DNA from: Methylovulum sp.
Lineage (GTDB): Bacteria > Pseudomonadota > Gammaproteobacteria > Methylococcales > Methylomonadaceae
Assembly: GCA_016919605.1 (NCBI GenBank)
Contig: JACXTQ010000254.1
Span: forward strand, 1-32,055
Reading direction: 5' to 3'
Length of the DNA stretch: 32,055 nucleotides
The position numbers were made by a program, and so were the translations under genes. Of the stretch, positions 15,473-25,007 are shown one piece after another. The notes beneath the pieces are model-generated. The model saw only the letters and a list, made by a program, of their open reading frames with translations, searched no databases and was not told the origin of the DNA. Within the stretch, counting starts at the first letter, position 1, and each line of letters begins with the position of its first letter.

Positions 15473-17620
15473 TTAATGCCGTAACCAGCGATGGTAAATC
15501 GCCAAGGCTTTTAAGAGGGTGGGGGAGACATGCTGGCGTTTCCAAACGCCAGCGGTGTATTTATTGGCTTCGGCCAGGGTCGGGTAGCTATGTACCGTGC
15601 CTAAAATCTTATTTAAGCCTAGGTTATGGGTCATGGCCAAGACAAATTCGGCCAGCAATTCGCCCGCCTGTTCGCCGACAATGGTTACGCCTAAGATGTT
15701 GTCTTTGCCGGGTACGGTCAAGACTTTGACAAAACCCTGAGCCACACCATCGGTGATCGCCCTGTCTAGCTCCCCCAGCGGGTAAGTGCTGACTTCGTAA
15801 GCAATGCCTTGGGCTTGTGCGTCTTGTTCGTTAAGCCCCACCCGCGCCACTTCGGGGTCGATAAACGTGGCGCAGGGGATGGCGGAGTAATTGGTGCGGA
15901 ATTTTTTGACTTCGCCAAATAGGGCGTTGACAGCGGCATACCACGCTTGATGCGCCGCCGTGTGGGTAAACTGATAAGGGCCTGCGACATCGCCACACGC
16001 GTAGATATTAGGGAAATTGGTGGCTTGGAAATCGTTGACGGCGATGGTCTGTTTATCCGACAAGCGGATGCCCAGTTCTTCCGCGCCAAACCCCGATACA
16101 TTGGCGCTACGGCCTAGGGCAATTAAAACTTCATCGAAAGCAATGCGGCGGGTTTCGCCTTGATAATCGGCGATAAGGATTTTTTCGCCCTGTTCACGCA
16201 CAAAGGCCTTGGCTTCATAGCCTAGTAAAACCTCTATGCCTTCTTGCCAGAATGTCTGTTGGATCAATTCCGATACCTCAGGGTCTTCCCGTGCCAATAG
16301 GCGTGGCAACAGTTCCACTTGAGTGACTTGGCTACCCAAACGGGCAAAGGCTTGCGCCATTTCACAACCTATCGGGCCGCCGCCCAGCACCAGCAGCCGT
16401 GCGGGCCGTTCCTGCAAATCCCAGAGCGTTTCCGAGGTCAGGAAGCCGATTTCCGCCAAGCCTGGAATCGGTGGCACAAAAGGCTTGGCACCGGTGGCTA
16501 TGATAATGGCGCGGGTGGTGATGACTTGGCTGTCGTTGCCATCAGTGACCGCCACCGACCACGGTGACACTATCTTGGCCGTGCCATTAATGACGTTTAC
16601 ACCCAGTGTCCGGTAACGTTCTGGTGAATCATGGGGGGCGATGGCCTGTATTGCGGCCTGTACCCGTGCCATGACGGCGGCAAAATCGACTGTCACGGCT
16701 TGGCTGTGGATGCCAAACTCGGCGCTACGGCGGATTTGCGCCGCCGCTTTGGCACTGCGGATTAACGTCTTGGACGGCACGCAGCCTGTATATAAGCAAT
16801 CGCCGCCCATGCGCCGCTGTTCGACCAGCGTCACTTTCGCCTTGACCGCCGCTGCGATATAAGTGCTCACCAAGCCCCCAGCCCCTGCACCGATCACCAG
16901 CAGATTAGTGTCAAATTGGCTGGGTTTGGGCCACGCGTGGTAAATTTTCCGTGCTTCCAATACGCTGATAATTTTTTTCGCCAAGAGTGGAAACACACCT
17001 AAGAGCGCGAAAGAGCCGATGAGGGTTGGCGATAAGATGTCCGCCAATGACTCCAACTCACCTAGCTGCGTACCCGCATTGATGTACACCAGTGTTCCCG
17101 CCAACATGCCGACTTGGCTGACCGCATAAAATGTGCGGGTGTTAATGTTGGTCAAGCCCATCACTAAGTTGATGACGAAAAACGGGAACAACGGCACTAA
17201 GCGCAAAGTAAACAGGTAAAAAGCCCCCTCGTGTGCCATACCTTCGTTAACAGTTTTCAGGCGGTCGCCAAAATAATCTTGGATTTGCTTTCTGAACAAA
17301 AACCGCGCCGCCAAAAAGGCCAGCGTTGCGCCGATAGTGGAGGCAAACGAGACAATCACCGTCCCCCACAGCAAACCGAACAACAGCCCACCCGCCAAGG
17401 TCATCACCGTTGCTCCGGGTAAGGACAGGGCGGTCACGGTGATGTAAATCAGGCTGTACAGTAAGATGGTCAGCGGACGATGCCCGTCACGGAAGGCAAA
17501 TAGCTGGTGTTGTTGGTTTTTTAACGTATCCAGCGTCAAGTGATCTTGACCGCCGACAGCAAAAAAGACCGTGATGGCAACTGCGATAAGAGCCAGTAAC
17601 AGAATGCGAGAAGTATTCAT
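15473..17620 (-). CDS. TVP38/TMEM64 (SNARE-associated) membrane domain fused to a mercuric-reductase-like pyridine nucleotide-disulfide oxidoreductase
   Basis: 715 aa; N-terminal 'LSLPGATVMTLAGGLLFGLLWGTVIVSFASTIGATLAFLAARF', C-terminal 'NLLVIGAGAGGLVSTYIAAAVKAKVTLVEQRRMGGDCLYTGCVPSKTLI' (CX4C) and the NAD and dimerization motifs. Confidence 0.93.
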   Translation of the reverse strand: MNTSRILLLALIAVAITVFFAVGGQDHLTLDTLKNQQHQLFAFRDGHRPLTILLYSLIYITVTALSLPGATVMTLAGGLLFGLLWGTVIVSFASTIGATLAFLAARFLFRKQIQDYFGDRLKTVNEGMAHEGAFYLFTLRLVPLFPFFVINLVMGLTNINTRTFYAVSQVGMLAGTLVYINAGTQLGELESLADILSPTLIGSFALLGVFPLLAKKIISVLEARKIYHAWPKPSQFDTNLLVIGAGAGGLVSTYIAAAVKAKVTLVEQRRMGGDCLYTGCVPSKTLIRSAKAAAQIRRSAEFGIHSQAVTVDFAAVMARVQAAIQAIAPHDSPERYRTLGVNVINGTAKIVSPWSVAVTDGNDSQVITTRAIIIATGAKPFVPPIPGLAEIGFLTSETLWDLQERPARLLVLGGGPIGCEMAQAFARLGSQVTQVELLPRLLAREDPEVSELIQQTFWQEGIEVLLGYEAKAFVREQGEKILIADYQGETRRIAFDEVLIALGRSANVSGFGAEELGIRLSDKQTIAVNDFQATNFPNIYACGDVAGPYQFTHTAAHQAWYAAVNALFGEVKKFRTNYSAIPCATFIDPEVARVGLNEQDAQAQGIAYEVSTYPLGELDRAITDGVAQGFVKVLTVPGKDNILGVTIVGEQAGELLAEFVLAMTHNLGLNKILGTVHSYPTLAEANKYTAGVWKRQHVSPTLLKALAIYHRWLRH

Positions 17621-17710
17621 AGCGGCATAGGGTGCAGTGAAGTTATCCTACATTCTTACCCCTTTTCTGCGGCCTTGTCGAATGGTTTTTTTGAGAGGCG
17701 ACAAGCGGGG

Positions 17711-18748
17711 TTATTCGCTGCCCTTATCATCATAGAACCACATCGCTATCCGCTCTTTAACCCGTGCCGGCGTGATAGCTAGGATGCAAGGGCAAGGGGT
17801 CAGGCTTTTGTCGCCTTGGCAAGGAATGGTGCTATACAGTGTGGTTGCCGACCGCCCCATTGGCGACCATCTTTTATTGACACTGGGTCTAGATTGGAAC
17901 AAGCCTAGGGTATGCAGCCCCAGTGCCGCCGCCAAATGTAGCGGGCCGGTGCTGCCCGCCACTAGGCCATCGCATTCCATCATAAGAGAGGTTAACTCGT
18001 CCAGTGTCAGCTGCCCCACTGTATCCAGTACATCCGCCGTCAATGCGGGCGTGTTAAGTAATGGCTGCAAATACTCCCGCTCCGCCGCCATGCCGGTAAT
18101 CAGCCATTGGAAGCGGTTGCGGTCAAAGGAAGCGATCAACTCTGAATACGCAGCCAAAGGCCATTGGTGGGCTTTAGAGGTGATCAACGCAGGATGGAGG
18201 ATAATCCGCCGTTTGTTAAAGTCCAGCCCCAGTTTTGCCGCTAATGCCTGTTCTTGTTCCTTGTTTGGGGTGAAGCGATAGAGCTCGGGTATGGCTTGCA
18301 ACTCATTGGCGATAACCCCCAAAGGTTTTAAGTATTCCAAATCCAGCAAGCGTTTATTCAATTGTTTGTAACAACGGGAGATGGTGACGGTATGGGTGCA
18401 AAGGCTCCAGTTATAATGCCGGTACCAAGAGCCGATGCGCATGGGTATGGCGGCGGCTTTGGCCGCCATACCTAGTTCTTTTGAGGTATTGGCCTGAATA
18501 AATACATCGATAGCGAGGCTTTTTAACAGTTTGGGCAAGTGCTCGGGATTGTCTGGTAGGCCATAGGCCTCATCAACATCCATACAGCGTTTGGCAACCT
18601 CAACGGTTCTGGGGTGGGTTAAAAAAATAACGGTCGCTTCAGGATAATGGCGTTTGATCGTCGCGGCCATCGGCAAACTGATGATCAAATCGCCTAAATG
18701 CGAGGTTTTGGCAATCAGTATCCGCTGAAAAGCAAGGGCGGGTTTCAC
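17711..18748 (-). CDS. Glycosyltransferase family 9 (heptosyltransferase-like)
   Basis: 345 aa; 'RILIAKTSHLGDLIISLPMAATIKRHYPEATVIFLTHPRT', 'CDGLVAGSTGPLHLAAALGLHTLGLF'. Confidence 0.92.
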   Translation of the reverse strand: MKPALAFQRILIAKTSHLGDLIISLPMAATIKRHYPEATVIFLTHPRTVEVAKRCMDVDEAYGLPDNPEHLPKLLKSLAIDVFIQANTSKELGMAAKAAAIPMRIGSWYRHYNWSLCTHTVTISRCYKQLNKRLLDLEYLKPLGVIANELQAIPELYRFTPNKEQEQALAAKLGLDFNKRRIILHPALITSKAHQWPLAAYSELIASFDRNRFQWLITGMAAEREYLQPLLNTPALTADVLDTVGQLTLDELTSLMMECDGLVAGSTGPLHLAAALGLHTLGLFQSRPSVNKRWSPMGRSATTLYSTIPCQGDKSLTPCPCILAITPARVKERIAMWFYDDKGSE

Positions 18749-19771
18749 TTAAGGTTTGCTCCGCGAAAAGTCGGCATAGAGTGCGTCCAAAGCGGTTTTT
18801 AGGGTTATCGGCTGGATGGCCTGGGTGCAAGGGCAAACCGTCTTGTCCTTTCGGCACTCGTTACAGGTCTTGTCCAAAGAAAAAATTTGCACATGCTTGC
18901 CTATGGGTTGCCAGCGCCCCGGATGTATCGGGCGCATAGGCGGGTAAATGCCCAGCGCGTGTTTTTGTAAGGCGGCGGCGATATGCAACGGCCCGGTGCT
19001 GCATGCGACCAAGCCGTCACAGGCGGCGACAAAAGGGATAAATTCCGCCAAGGTCATCAAGCCGCTGATGTCGGTGACACGTTCGCCCACGGCAGCCAAT
19101 AACGGTTGCAAATCGGCTTGTTCGCTGGCCGTGCCGGAGATGAAAATTTGGAACTTATCGCAATCCAGCAGCTTTATCAAGCTGACATAATGGCTTAAGT
19201 CCCATTCCCTGGCACTACCTCTGGACTTGGGGTGCAGGATCAGCTTGAATTTGTCTGGAGCCAATAAGCCGGCAAATTGTACGGGCAGGGCGGGCAAGCG
19301 GCTCATATCCACTAACTCGGCGATTTCAGGCAGCGAAAAATCATGATTGATGCCAAAAGGTTTCAGCAGTTTTAGGTTTAATTGCGCCTCATGTAACGAT
19401 GAGCGGTTACGGCTAAGTTTGACCAGCTTATTGCAGTTTAGCCAATGGAACCAACGGTTGGTGGTGCCAATCCGCCAAGGTATTTGTAGCTCTTTTGCGC
19501 GTTTGGCCATGTTGGCCCGTGGCAAAATGTGCATCAGGCACTGGGGCTTTTCCCCCATTAAGGTGACGGGATGGGTTAAGAAGTCGTCCTTATCAATAAA
19601 CACGTCAATATGCGGGCAAGATTCAATAATGGCTTGGGTATAGGCTGTGCCTATAAAGCCAATAATCATGTTAGGGAAATGCTGTTTTAACACGGCTGCG
19701 ACCGGCAGGGTCAGGACGACATCGCCTAGGCTGTCCGTGCGGCTGATAATAATATTAGAAGGTATACGCAT
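18749..19771 (-). CDS. Glycosyltransferase family 9 (heptosyltransferase-like)
   Basis: 'NIIISRTDSLGDVVLTLPVAAVLKQHFPNMIIGFIG', 'CDGLVACSTGPLHIAAALQKHALGIYPPM'. The ORF track extends to 19828; Met at 19771 (MRIPSNIIISRTD) is the likelier start. Confidence 0.9.
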   Translation of the reverse strand: MRIPSNIIISRTDSLGDVVLTLPVAAVLKQHFPNMIIGFIGTAYTQAIIESCPHIDVFIDKDDFLTHPVTLMGEKPQCLMHILPRANMAKRAKELQIPWRIGTTNRWFHWLNCNKLVKLSRNRSSLHEAQLNLKLLKPFGINHDFSLPEIAELVDMSRLPALPVQFAGLLAPDKFKLILHPKSRGSAREWDLSHYVSLIKLLDCDKFQIFISGTASEQADLQPLLAAVGERVTDISGLMTLAEFIPFVAACDGLVACSTGPLHIAAALQKHALGIYPPMRPIHPGRWQPIGKHVQIFSLDKTCNECRKDKTVCPCTQAIQPITLKTALDALYADFSRSKP

Positions 19772-19925
19772 AAAAATAGGCTGGCTGTAATAAGCTGCTG
19801 ACATGATTTTGTAAAAAATGTCCCTCATTGTGGCTTGCTAAGGCGATGAATTCTAGCGACTTATTTAAGTTTATTTCCATTGTGCAGTTGTTGTCATATG
19901 CAGGTAATATTAATTGGGCATAATT

Positions 19926-20894
19926 TCAAATTATTTTAAAAAACATTTTTAAGCAATATAAGCAACGTCTTATTTCATTACGTTTTTTATTTCTCAAAAT
20001 TTCTCGCCGATATTTAAAAAACAAGCACATCCGTGCAAAATTATTTGCGATTGAATAGTTTTCATAGCATTTGCATAAGTTTTTAAAAAACTCTTTTTCT
20101 TCAGGCAAATAATCAGGGCATTTGTTATAGAGCAATGCGGCACGTTGCCTTGCTTTTTGTGCTTGCAATTGCGAAGAGCCTTTAGGATTGTTCTTTTTTC
20201 TGTCTTTTTTGTGAAACGCTCCAAATACATTGTTTTCATGACGGCGATATAAGACCAACACTTCATCGACAAATTTGAGCGAGTTGTCGAAAGTGGCAAC
20301 AAAACCAAGCCAAGTATCATGCGATAGCAATAAAGGAAAAGGCATTGCGGCCATTGCAAGTTGTTTGGTGATTAGCATGGCATGGCCTGGTGCTGACGCA
20401 CCAACAGAATACATAATAGGTGAATTAAAGTTGGTAAGTGTTTTTGTGTCATTCATTTTTATGCCAAGAACTTTACCTGATCTATCTATAAAGGCAGAAT
20501 TACAATATGCGATAGCGTGGCTGCCAATATGACTCGCTAATATTTCAACTTTTGTGGGTAGCCATATATCATCCTGATCGCAAGGCGCAATATAATCACC
20601 TTTGGCAAGTAAAAAGCCTTTTTCAAAATTTTTCTGATAGCCTATATTTTTCTCATTTTGAATTACCGTAAAGTTGGCATGTCGGGTGGCATATTCATTA
20701 AGTATGGATATAGTGTTATCAGTAGAGCAGTCATCAACAGCAATAATTTCAATGTTCTTGTAAGTTTGTTGAATAATGCTATCGATTTGTTCGTGTAAAA
20801 AATGCTCCCCGTTATAGGTGGCTATAACTACTGACACCAATGGGGTAGGTAAGATCGTATTCATATTGTAATGCTGCTGTTTGAGGTTAATCAT
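19926..20894 (-). CDS. Glycosyltransferase family 2
   Basis: 322 aa; 'PLVSVVIATYNGEHFLHEQIDSIIQQTYKNIEIIAVDDCSTDNT', 'YIAPCDQDDIW'. Confidence 0.95.
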   Translation of the reverse strand: MINLKQQHYNMNTILPTPLVSVVIATYNGEHFLHEQIDSIIQQTYKNIEIIAVDDCSTDNTISILNEYATRHANFTVIQNEKNIGYQKNFEKGFLLAKGDYIAPCDQDDIWLPTKVEILASHIGSHAIAYCNSAFIDRSGKVLGIKMNDTKTLTNFNSPIMYSVGASAPGHAMLITKQLAMAAMPFPLLLSHDTWLGFVATFDNSLKFVDEVLVLYRRHENNVFGAFHKKDRKKNNPKGSSQLQAQKARQRAALLYNKCPDYLPEEKEFFKNLCKCYENYSIANNFARMCLFFKYRREILRNKKRNEIRRCLYCLKMFFKII

Positions 20895-21502
20895 TTTTTA
20901 GCTTTTAATTCCCAGAGAATATGGCTTAAGCTTTGTGGTTTGAATATGCTTTTTTTAAAATTATATAAGGATTTGGCTGTTGATTTTTCTGCTGTCAGTG
21001 TCGTTTTATGAACAACGGTTTCAGCGCGTAGTTTTTCAAATTTCCCAACAAATCCGTACATATTCGCTAAAGGTGAATCACCACAAAAATACCCGTGAGT
21101 TTCTTTGGTAATAAAATTAACATGTGTTGGATCTTGAAATGCTGCGGCGGATGGATAAACGGGAGTTACCGCATAAAAAGTACCATTAGGTTTAAGAACT
21201 CGCCATATTTCATTCATTAATTCTATAAAGGGTAATCTTGTCTTACCCGTATCCAGTGAGAGCAGTTGTCGAGGTATGTGTTCTATAAAATCAAAAGCAG
21301 TGACGCAATCAAAATAATTATTTTCAAACGGTATGGCATCCAAGGCAAGGTTGGCTTGAACATAAGTAACACCGCTGATAGTTTGAGCTGCCAGATCAAT
21401 GCCATATAATTCTTCATAATTATATGGGTTCCGAGGGTGGTCATTACAGCCCAGGTCTAGCGATTTTCTATTTAGTAATTCAGGCATAGGTTTTTCACAC
21501 AA
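20891..21502 (-). CDS. Class I SAM-dependent methyltransferase
   Basis: 203 aa; 'SLDLGCNDHPRNPYNYEELYGIDLA', 'YFDCVTAFDFIEHIPR', 'EIWRVLKPNGTFYAVTPVYP'; 4 nt overlap with GT2. Confidence 0.88.
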   Translation of the reverse strand: MCEKPMPELLNRKSLDLGCNDHPRNPYNYEELYGIDLAAQTISGVTYVQANLALDAIPFENNYFDCVTAFDFIEHIPRQLLSLDTGKTRLPFIELMNEIWRVLKPNGTFYAVTPVYPSAAAFQDPTHVNFITKETHGYFCGDSPLANMYGFVGKFEKLRAETVVHKTTLTAEKSTAKSLYNFKKSIFKPQSLSHILWELKAKK

Positions 21503-21613
21503 GTTAAATTAATGAACTAAAATAGGCATTATTTTGACAAATACAGCTTTATGAGGGCATTCCTAGTATTTGTTTGTAAATAATGAATTGGGTTAAATCA
21601 ATACAAAAAATAA

Positions 21614-21630
21614 AATCCCATGTTGGGATT
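21614..21630. terminator. Stem-loop with flanking T/A runs in the divergent intergenic region
   Basis: AATCCCA-TGT-TGGGATT, 7 bp stem; A-rich 5' flank (ACAAAAAATAA) and downstream CATTTTTT, so terminator-like on either strand. Confidence 0.4.
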
Positions 21631-21695
21631 CCGCATTTTTTCGCAATCAATCACAATATTTTTCATTAATTTTGTTACCCACAGGTTAAAGCCGG

Positions 21696-22892
21696 ATGCA
21701 GGCAGATATTATTACAAAAAGCGCATATCTTCTATTTGCCTCATTTATCATTTCAATCTATTTTTCCACCAGCATTTCGACGATTTTATCAGTTTTGATT
21801 GGTTTGCTGTGGCTAATTTCTGGACGGTTTAAAGGGTTGCCCGTACTTTTAAGGCGTTGCCCGATTGTTTTATGGGCTTTATTGCTGTTGGCCTGCTTTT
21901 TTTTAGGCCTCACTTATGGCCGAGCCGGTTTCCAGGAAGGGCTGGCTATGATTAACAAATACAGGGAGTTGTTTTTCATTCCGGTGTTGATGTCGTTTTT
22001 AGATAAAGAACGCGCCCGCTATTGGTTGTGGAACGCGTTCATCTTGGCTTCTATAGCGGCCTTATTGGGTTCGTACCTGATGGAGATGGGGTTTCTTGAC
22101 GTGAACAAGGATGGCGACCCCTGCTTTAAGAGCCGCATCACTTACAGCATTTTCATGGCTTTTTTTACCTTTTTCTGTGTCCATAAAGCCTATCAGGAAC
22201 CTCGCCATCGCCCGTGGTATCTGTTGGTGGTGCTGCTGTGCCTTTATAATCTGTTTTTTGTCGTGCCAGGACGGACTGGGCAAGTGCTGATGGTCGCGCT
22301 GGCCTTGTTGTTTGCGTGGCAATGCTTTAATGTCAAAGGCCGCTTGCTGGCGATAGTGCTGGTTACGGTATCATTGGCGCTGTTTTTGGGCTTTTCTGAT
22401 AAGGCGGTGCGCTTGCAAGAAGGCATTGCCAATACCCAAACCTATTTGATAAAGCCTGAGCCTGAACAGGTTCCATCTAGTATGGGCTTGCGTTATGGGT
22501 TTTGGCAAAATTCGCTTAAATTAATGGGCAAAAAGCCTTTGTTAGGCTATGGCACGGGCAGCTTTAATAAAGAATATCAGCGTTTGGTGGTTGACGGGCC
22601 ATTGTTGACCACTAATCCCCATAATGAATTTCTGATGATTGGTGTTCAGTTAGGGGCTGTCGGCTTGGTATTCTATTGCGGATTTTTGTGGAGCCAACTG
22701 GTTTGCGCAAGGCTTTTGCCCAAACCGGAGCGCTGGCTGGCCCAAGGGCTATGGCTGTCGTTAGTGGTGACTAGCCTATTTAACAGCCCCTTGCTCGACC
22801 ATGCCGAAGGGCACTGGTTTGCCGTCTTGATCGCCTTATGTTATGCCCCGCTGTATTTGCCCGATGTACAGCCTGCTGGTCAGCCCACTTAA
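21696..22892 (+). CDS. O-antigen ligase family protein (WaaL-like)
   Basis: 398 aa polytopic; 'GRTGQVLMVALALLFAW', 'LLGYGTGSFNKEYQRLVVDGPLLTTNPHNEFLMIGVQLGAVGLVFY' Wzy/WaaL signature (HNEFL). Confidence 0.88.
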   Translation: MQADIITKSAYLLFASFIISIYFSTSISTILSVLIGLLWLISGRFKGLPVLLRRCPIVLWALLLLACFFLGLTYGRAGFQEGLAMINKYRELFFIPVLMSFLDKERARYWLWNAFILASIAALLGSYLMEMGFLDVNKDGDPCFKSRITYSIFMAFFTFFCVHKAYQEPRHRPWYLLVVLLCLYNLFFVVPGRTGQVLMVALALLFAWQCFNVKGRLLAIVLVTVSLALFLGFSDKAVRLQEGIANTQTYLIKPEPEQVPSSMGLRYGFWQNSLKLMGKKPLLGYGTGSFNKEYQRLVVDGPLLTTNPHNEFLMIGVQLGAVGLVFYCGFLWSQLVCARLLPKPERWLAQGLWLSLVVTSLFNSPLLDHAEGHWFAVLIALCYAPLYLPDVQPAGQPT

Positions 22893-23181
22893 AAATTTTA
22901 TTTACTGAGAGTCCGTCCTTGTTTTTGTTGCGGCAACAAAGTGGCATTTATCTTGAGCGACTAGGTGATAGTCTTGTACACTGAAAACAGCTTGATAAGC
23001 GGAACGCTTTTAAAATATTTCCTATATTGGTTATGACAAAAAGCCGCCGCTACGGGGTTATGGCACTCCAGTCTTTAGCCTGTTAAGAGGCACGCAAACC
23101 AATTAGGCACCACATAACGACAAGGATTCGGCTGTCGATAGCCGCACAGGGCGTGAACGCCCTTATATTACAATAACTACT

Positions 23182-24936
23182 ATGCACAACACATCAAAAA
23201 CCAACGGCGAAATTTACCGGCGGCTGCTCACTTATATCAAACCTCATCGGCGGTTGTTTATCATCAGCATTTTCGGTTTCCTGATTTACTCCAGCACCCA
23301 GCCTTTATTTGCCAGTCTCATCCAGCAAATTATTGATACCTTGCAAGCCAAATCACGCGAGAAAATGTATTATTTGCCATTGTTTTTCAGTGGCTTGGTT
23401 GTTATGCGCGGTATCGGCAATTATCTGGGCAACTACTTTCTGGCCAAGGTGTCGCTGAATGTGATCCATACCTTACGTTGCGAGATTTTTGATAAATATA
23501 CGCAGTTGCCGACCACCTATTTTGACGACAATAATAGCGGTTATATGATTTCCAGAATCACCCATAATGTCGGGCAAGTGGCGCAGGCCACCACCGATGC
23601 GGTGCGTAAGGTAGTGCAGGAAGGCTTGACCGCATTAGGTTTGCTGATTTACCTTTTCTATGTTAATTGGCTGTTATCATTGGTTTTTTTGGTGGTAGCA
23701 CCGATTATTGCCTTGCTGGTCAATTATGTCAGCAAGCGTTTGCGGATGTTAAGCCAGCGTATCCAAGATTCAATAGGCGACATGACCCACATCACCTCGG
23801 AATTGGTCAACGGTCATCGTATCGTTCGCAGTTACGGTGGGGAAGCCTATGAGCAACGGCGATTTTTGGACAGCAGCCTGTATAACCGCCGCCAATCGCT
23901 GAAAGCCACCACCACTGGCGCGATACACAATCAAGCCATGCAGTTGGTGATTGCCATCGCCTTGGCGTTTTTAATGTATATGGCTTTGTTTTTCATGGAG
24001 CAATCCAGTGTTGGTTCGTTTGTCGCTTATTTGACTGCCGCTTTTTTGTTGCCCAGGCCGTTTCGGCAATTAAGCGATGCCAACAGCGACATCCAACGCG
24101 GCATTGTCGCGGCCAATTCCCTGTTTGAAATATTGGATGCCGAAAGCGAGCCTGACGGCGGCAGTTATCGAAGTCAGCAATGCCAAGGGGCCTTGGAGTT
24201 TAAAAACCTGACTTTCCAATACGCAGGCGCTAGTGAGCCGGCGCTGATAGACATCAATTTTAAGGCCGAGCCAGGGCAAACTATTGCTTTGGTGGGCGCA
24301 TCCGGCGGCGGAAAAAGCACCTTGGTGAACTTGGTGTCACGGTTTTATCCTTACCATAGCGGACAGATTTTACTGGATGGCGTGGACATTAATGACTACA
24401 AATTGGCCAATTTGCGTCAGCATATCGCTTTGGTGAACCAGCAAGTGATTTTATTTAATGACACCATTGCCAATAATATCGCTTATGGCGCGTTGGCTGG
24501 AGCCAGCCGTAGTGCAATAGAGCGAGCCGCCACCGATGCTTATACGATGGAGTTTGTCGGTAAGCTCGAACATGGTTTAGATACTCAGATCGGTGAAAAT
24601 GGCGTGAAATTGTCAGGTGGACAGCGCCAGCGTTTGGCCTTGGCCCGTGCCTTGTTAAAGGACGCGCCCATTTTGATACTGGATGAAGCCACCTCGGCGC
24701 TGGACACCGAGTCCGAGCGCTATATTCAGGCCGCTTTGCAAAAGGTCATGGGCAACCGCACGACCTTGGTCATTGCCCACCGCTTGTCAACGATTGAAAA
24801 TGCCGATGTCATTTTGGTTATGGAGCGGGGGCGTATTGTCGAGCGCGGTTCGCATAGCGAATTGTTGACAAAAAACGGTGCTTATGCTCGCTTGCATTCG
24901 ATGCAGTTTAAGGAGCAAGAACCAGCGGTGGCGTGA
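23182..24936 (+). CDS. msbA: Lipid A export permease/ATP-binding protein MsbA
   Basis: 584 aa; ABC exporter TM domain plus 'ALVGASGGGKSTLVNLVSRFYPYHSGQILLDGVDI', 'LSGGQRQRLALARALLKDAPILILDEATSALDTESE'. Confidence 0.95.
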   Translation: MHNTSKTNGEIYRRLLTYIKPHRRLFIISIFGFLIYSSTQPLFASLIQQIIDTLQAKSREKMYYLPLFFSGLVVMRGIGNYLGNYFLAKVSLNVIHTLRCEIFDKYTQLPTTYFDDNNSGYMISRITHNVGQVAQATTDAVRKVVQEGLTALGLLIYLFYVNWLLSLVFLVVAPIIALLVNYVSKRLRMLSQRIQDSIGDMTHITSELVNGHRIVRSYGGEAYEQRRFLDSSLYNRRQSLKATTTGAIHNQAMQLVIAIALAFLMYMALFFMEQSSVGSFVAYLTAAFLLPRPFRQLSDANSDIQRGIVAANSLFEILDAESEPDGGSYRSQQCQGALEFKNLTFQYAGASEPALIDINFKAEPGQTIALVGASGGGKSTLVNLVSRFYPYHSGQILLDGVDINDYKLANLRQHIALVNQQVILFNDTIANNIAYGALAGASRSAIERAATDAYTMEFVGKLEHGLDTQIGENGVKLSGGQRQRLALARALLKDAPILILDEATSALDTESERYIQAALQKVMGNRTTLVIAHRLSTIENADVILVMERGRIVERGSHSELLTKNGAYARLHSMQFKEQEPAVA

Positions 24937-25007
24937 TATTTTCAATAAAGTTGAGTAGCGCTGCATCCAATAACCGATCCTCTGCGTATACAAGGTTAAT
25001 GATACTA

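Noticed and set aside
15473-17620. Calling the 715 aa protein a true mercuric reductase (MerA)
   Set aside because: Lacks the C-terminal vicinal Cys pair and the HMA domain, and has an N-terminal TVP38 domain instead; no other mer genes nearby.
23040-23110. Resemblance to a c-di-GMP-I (GEMM) riboswitch (CGGGGTTATGG, GCACGCAAACC)
   Set aside because: The matching pieces are in the wrong order and other conserved segments are missing; kept only as a generic structured-leader finding.
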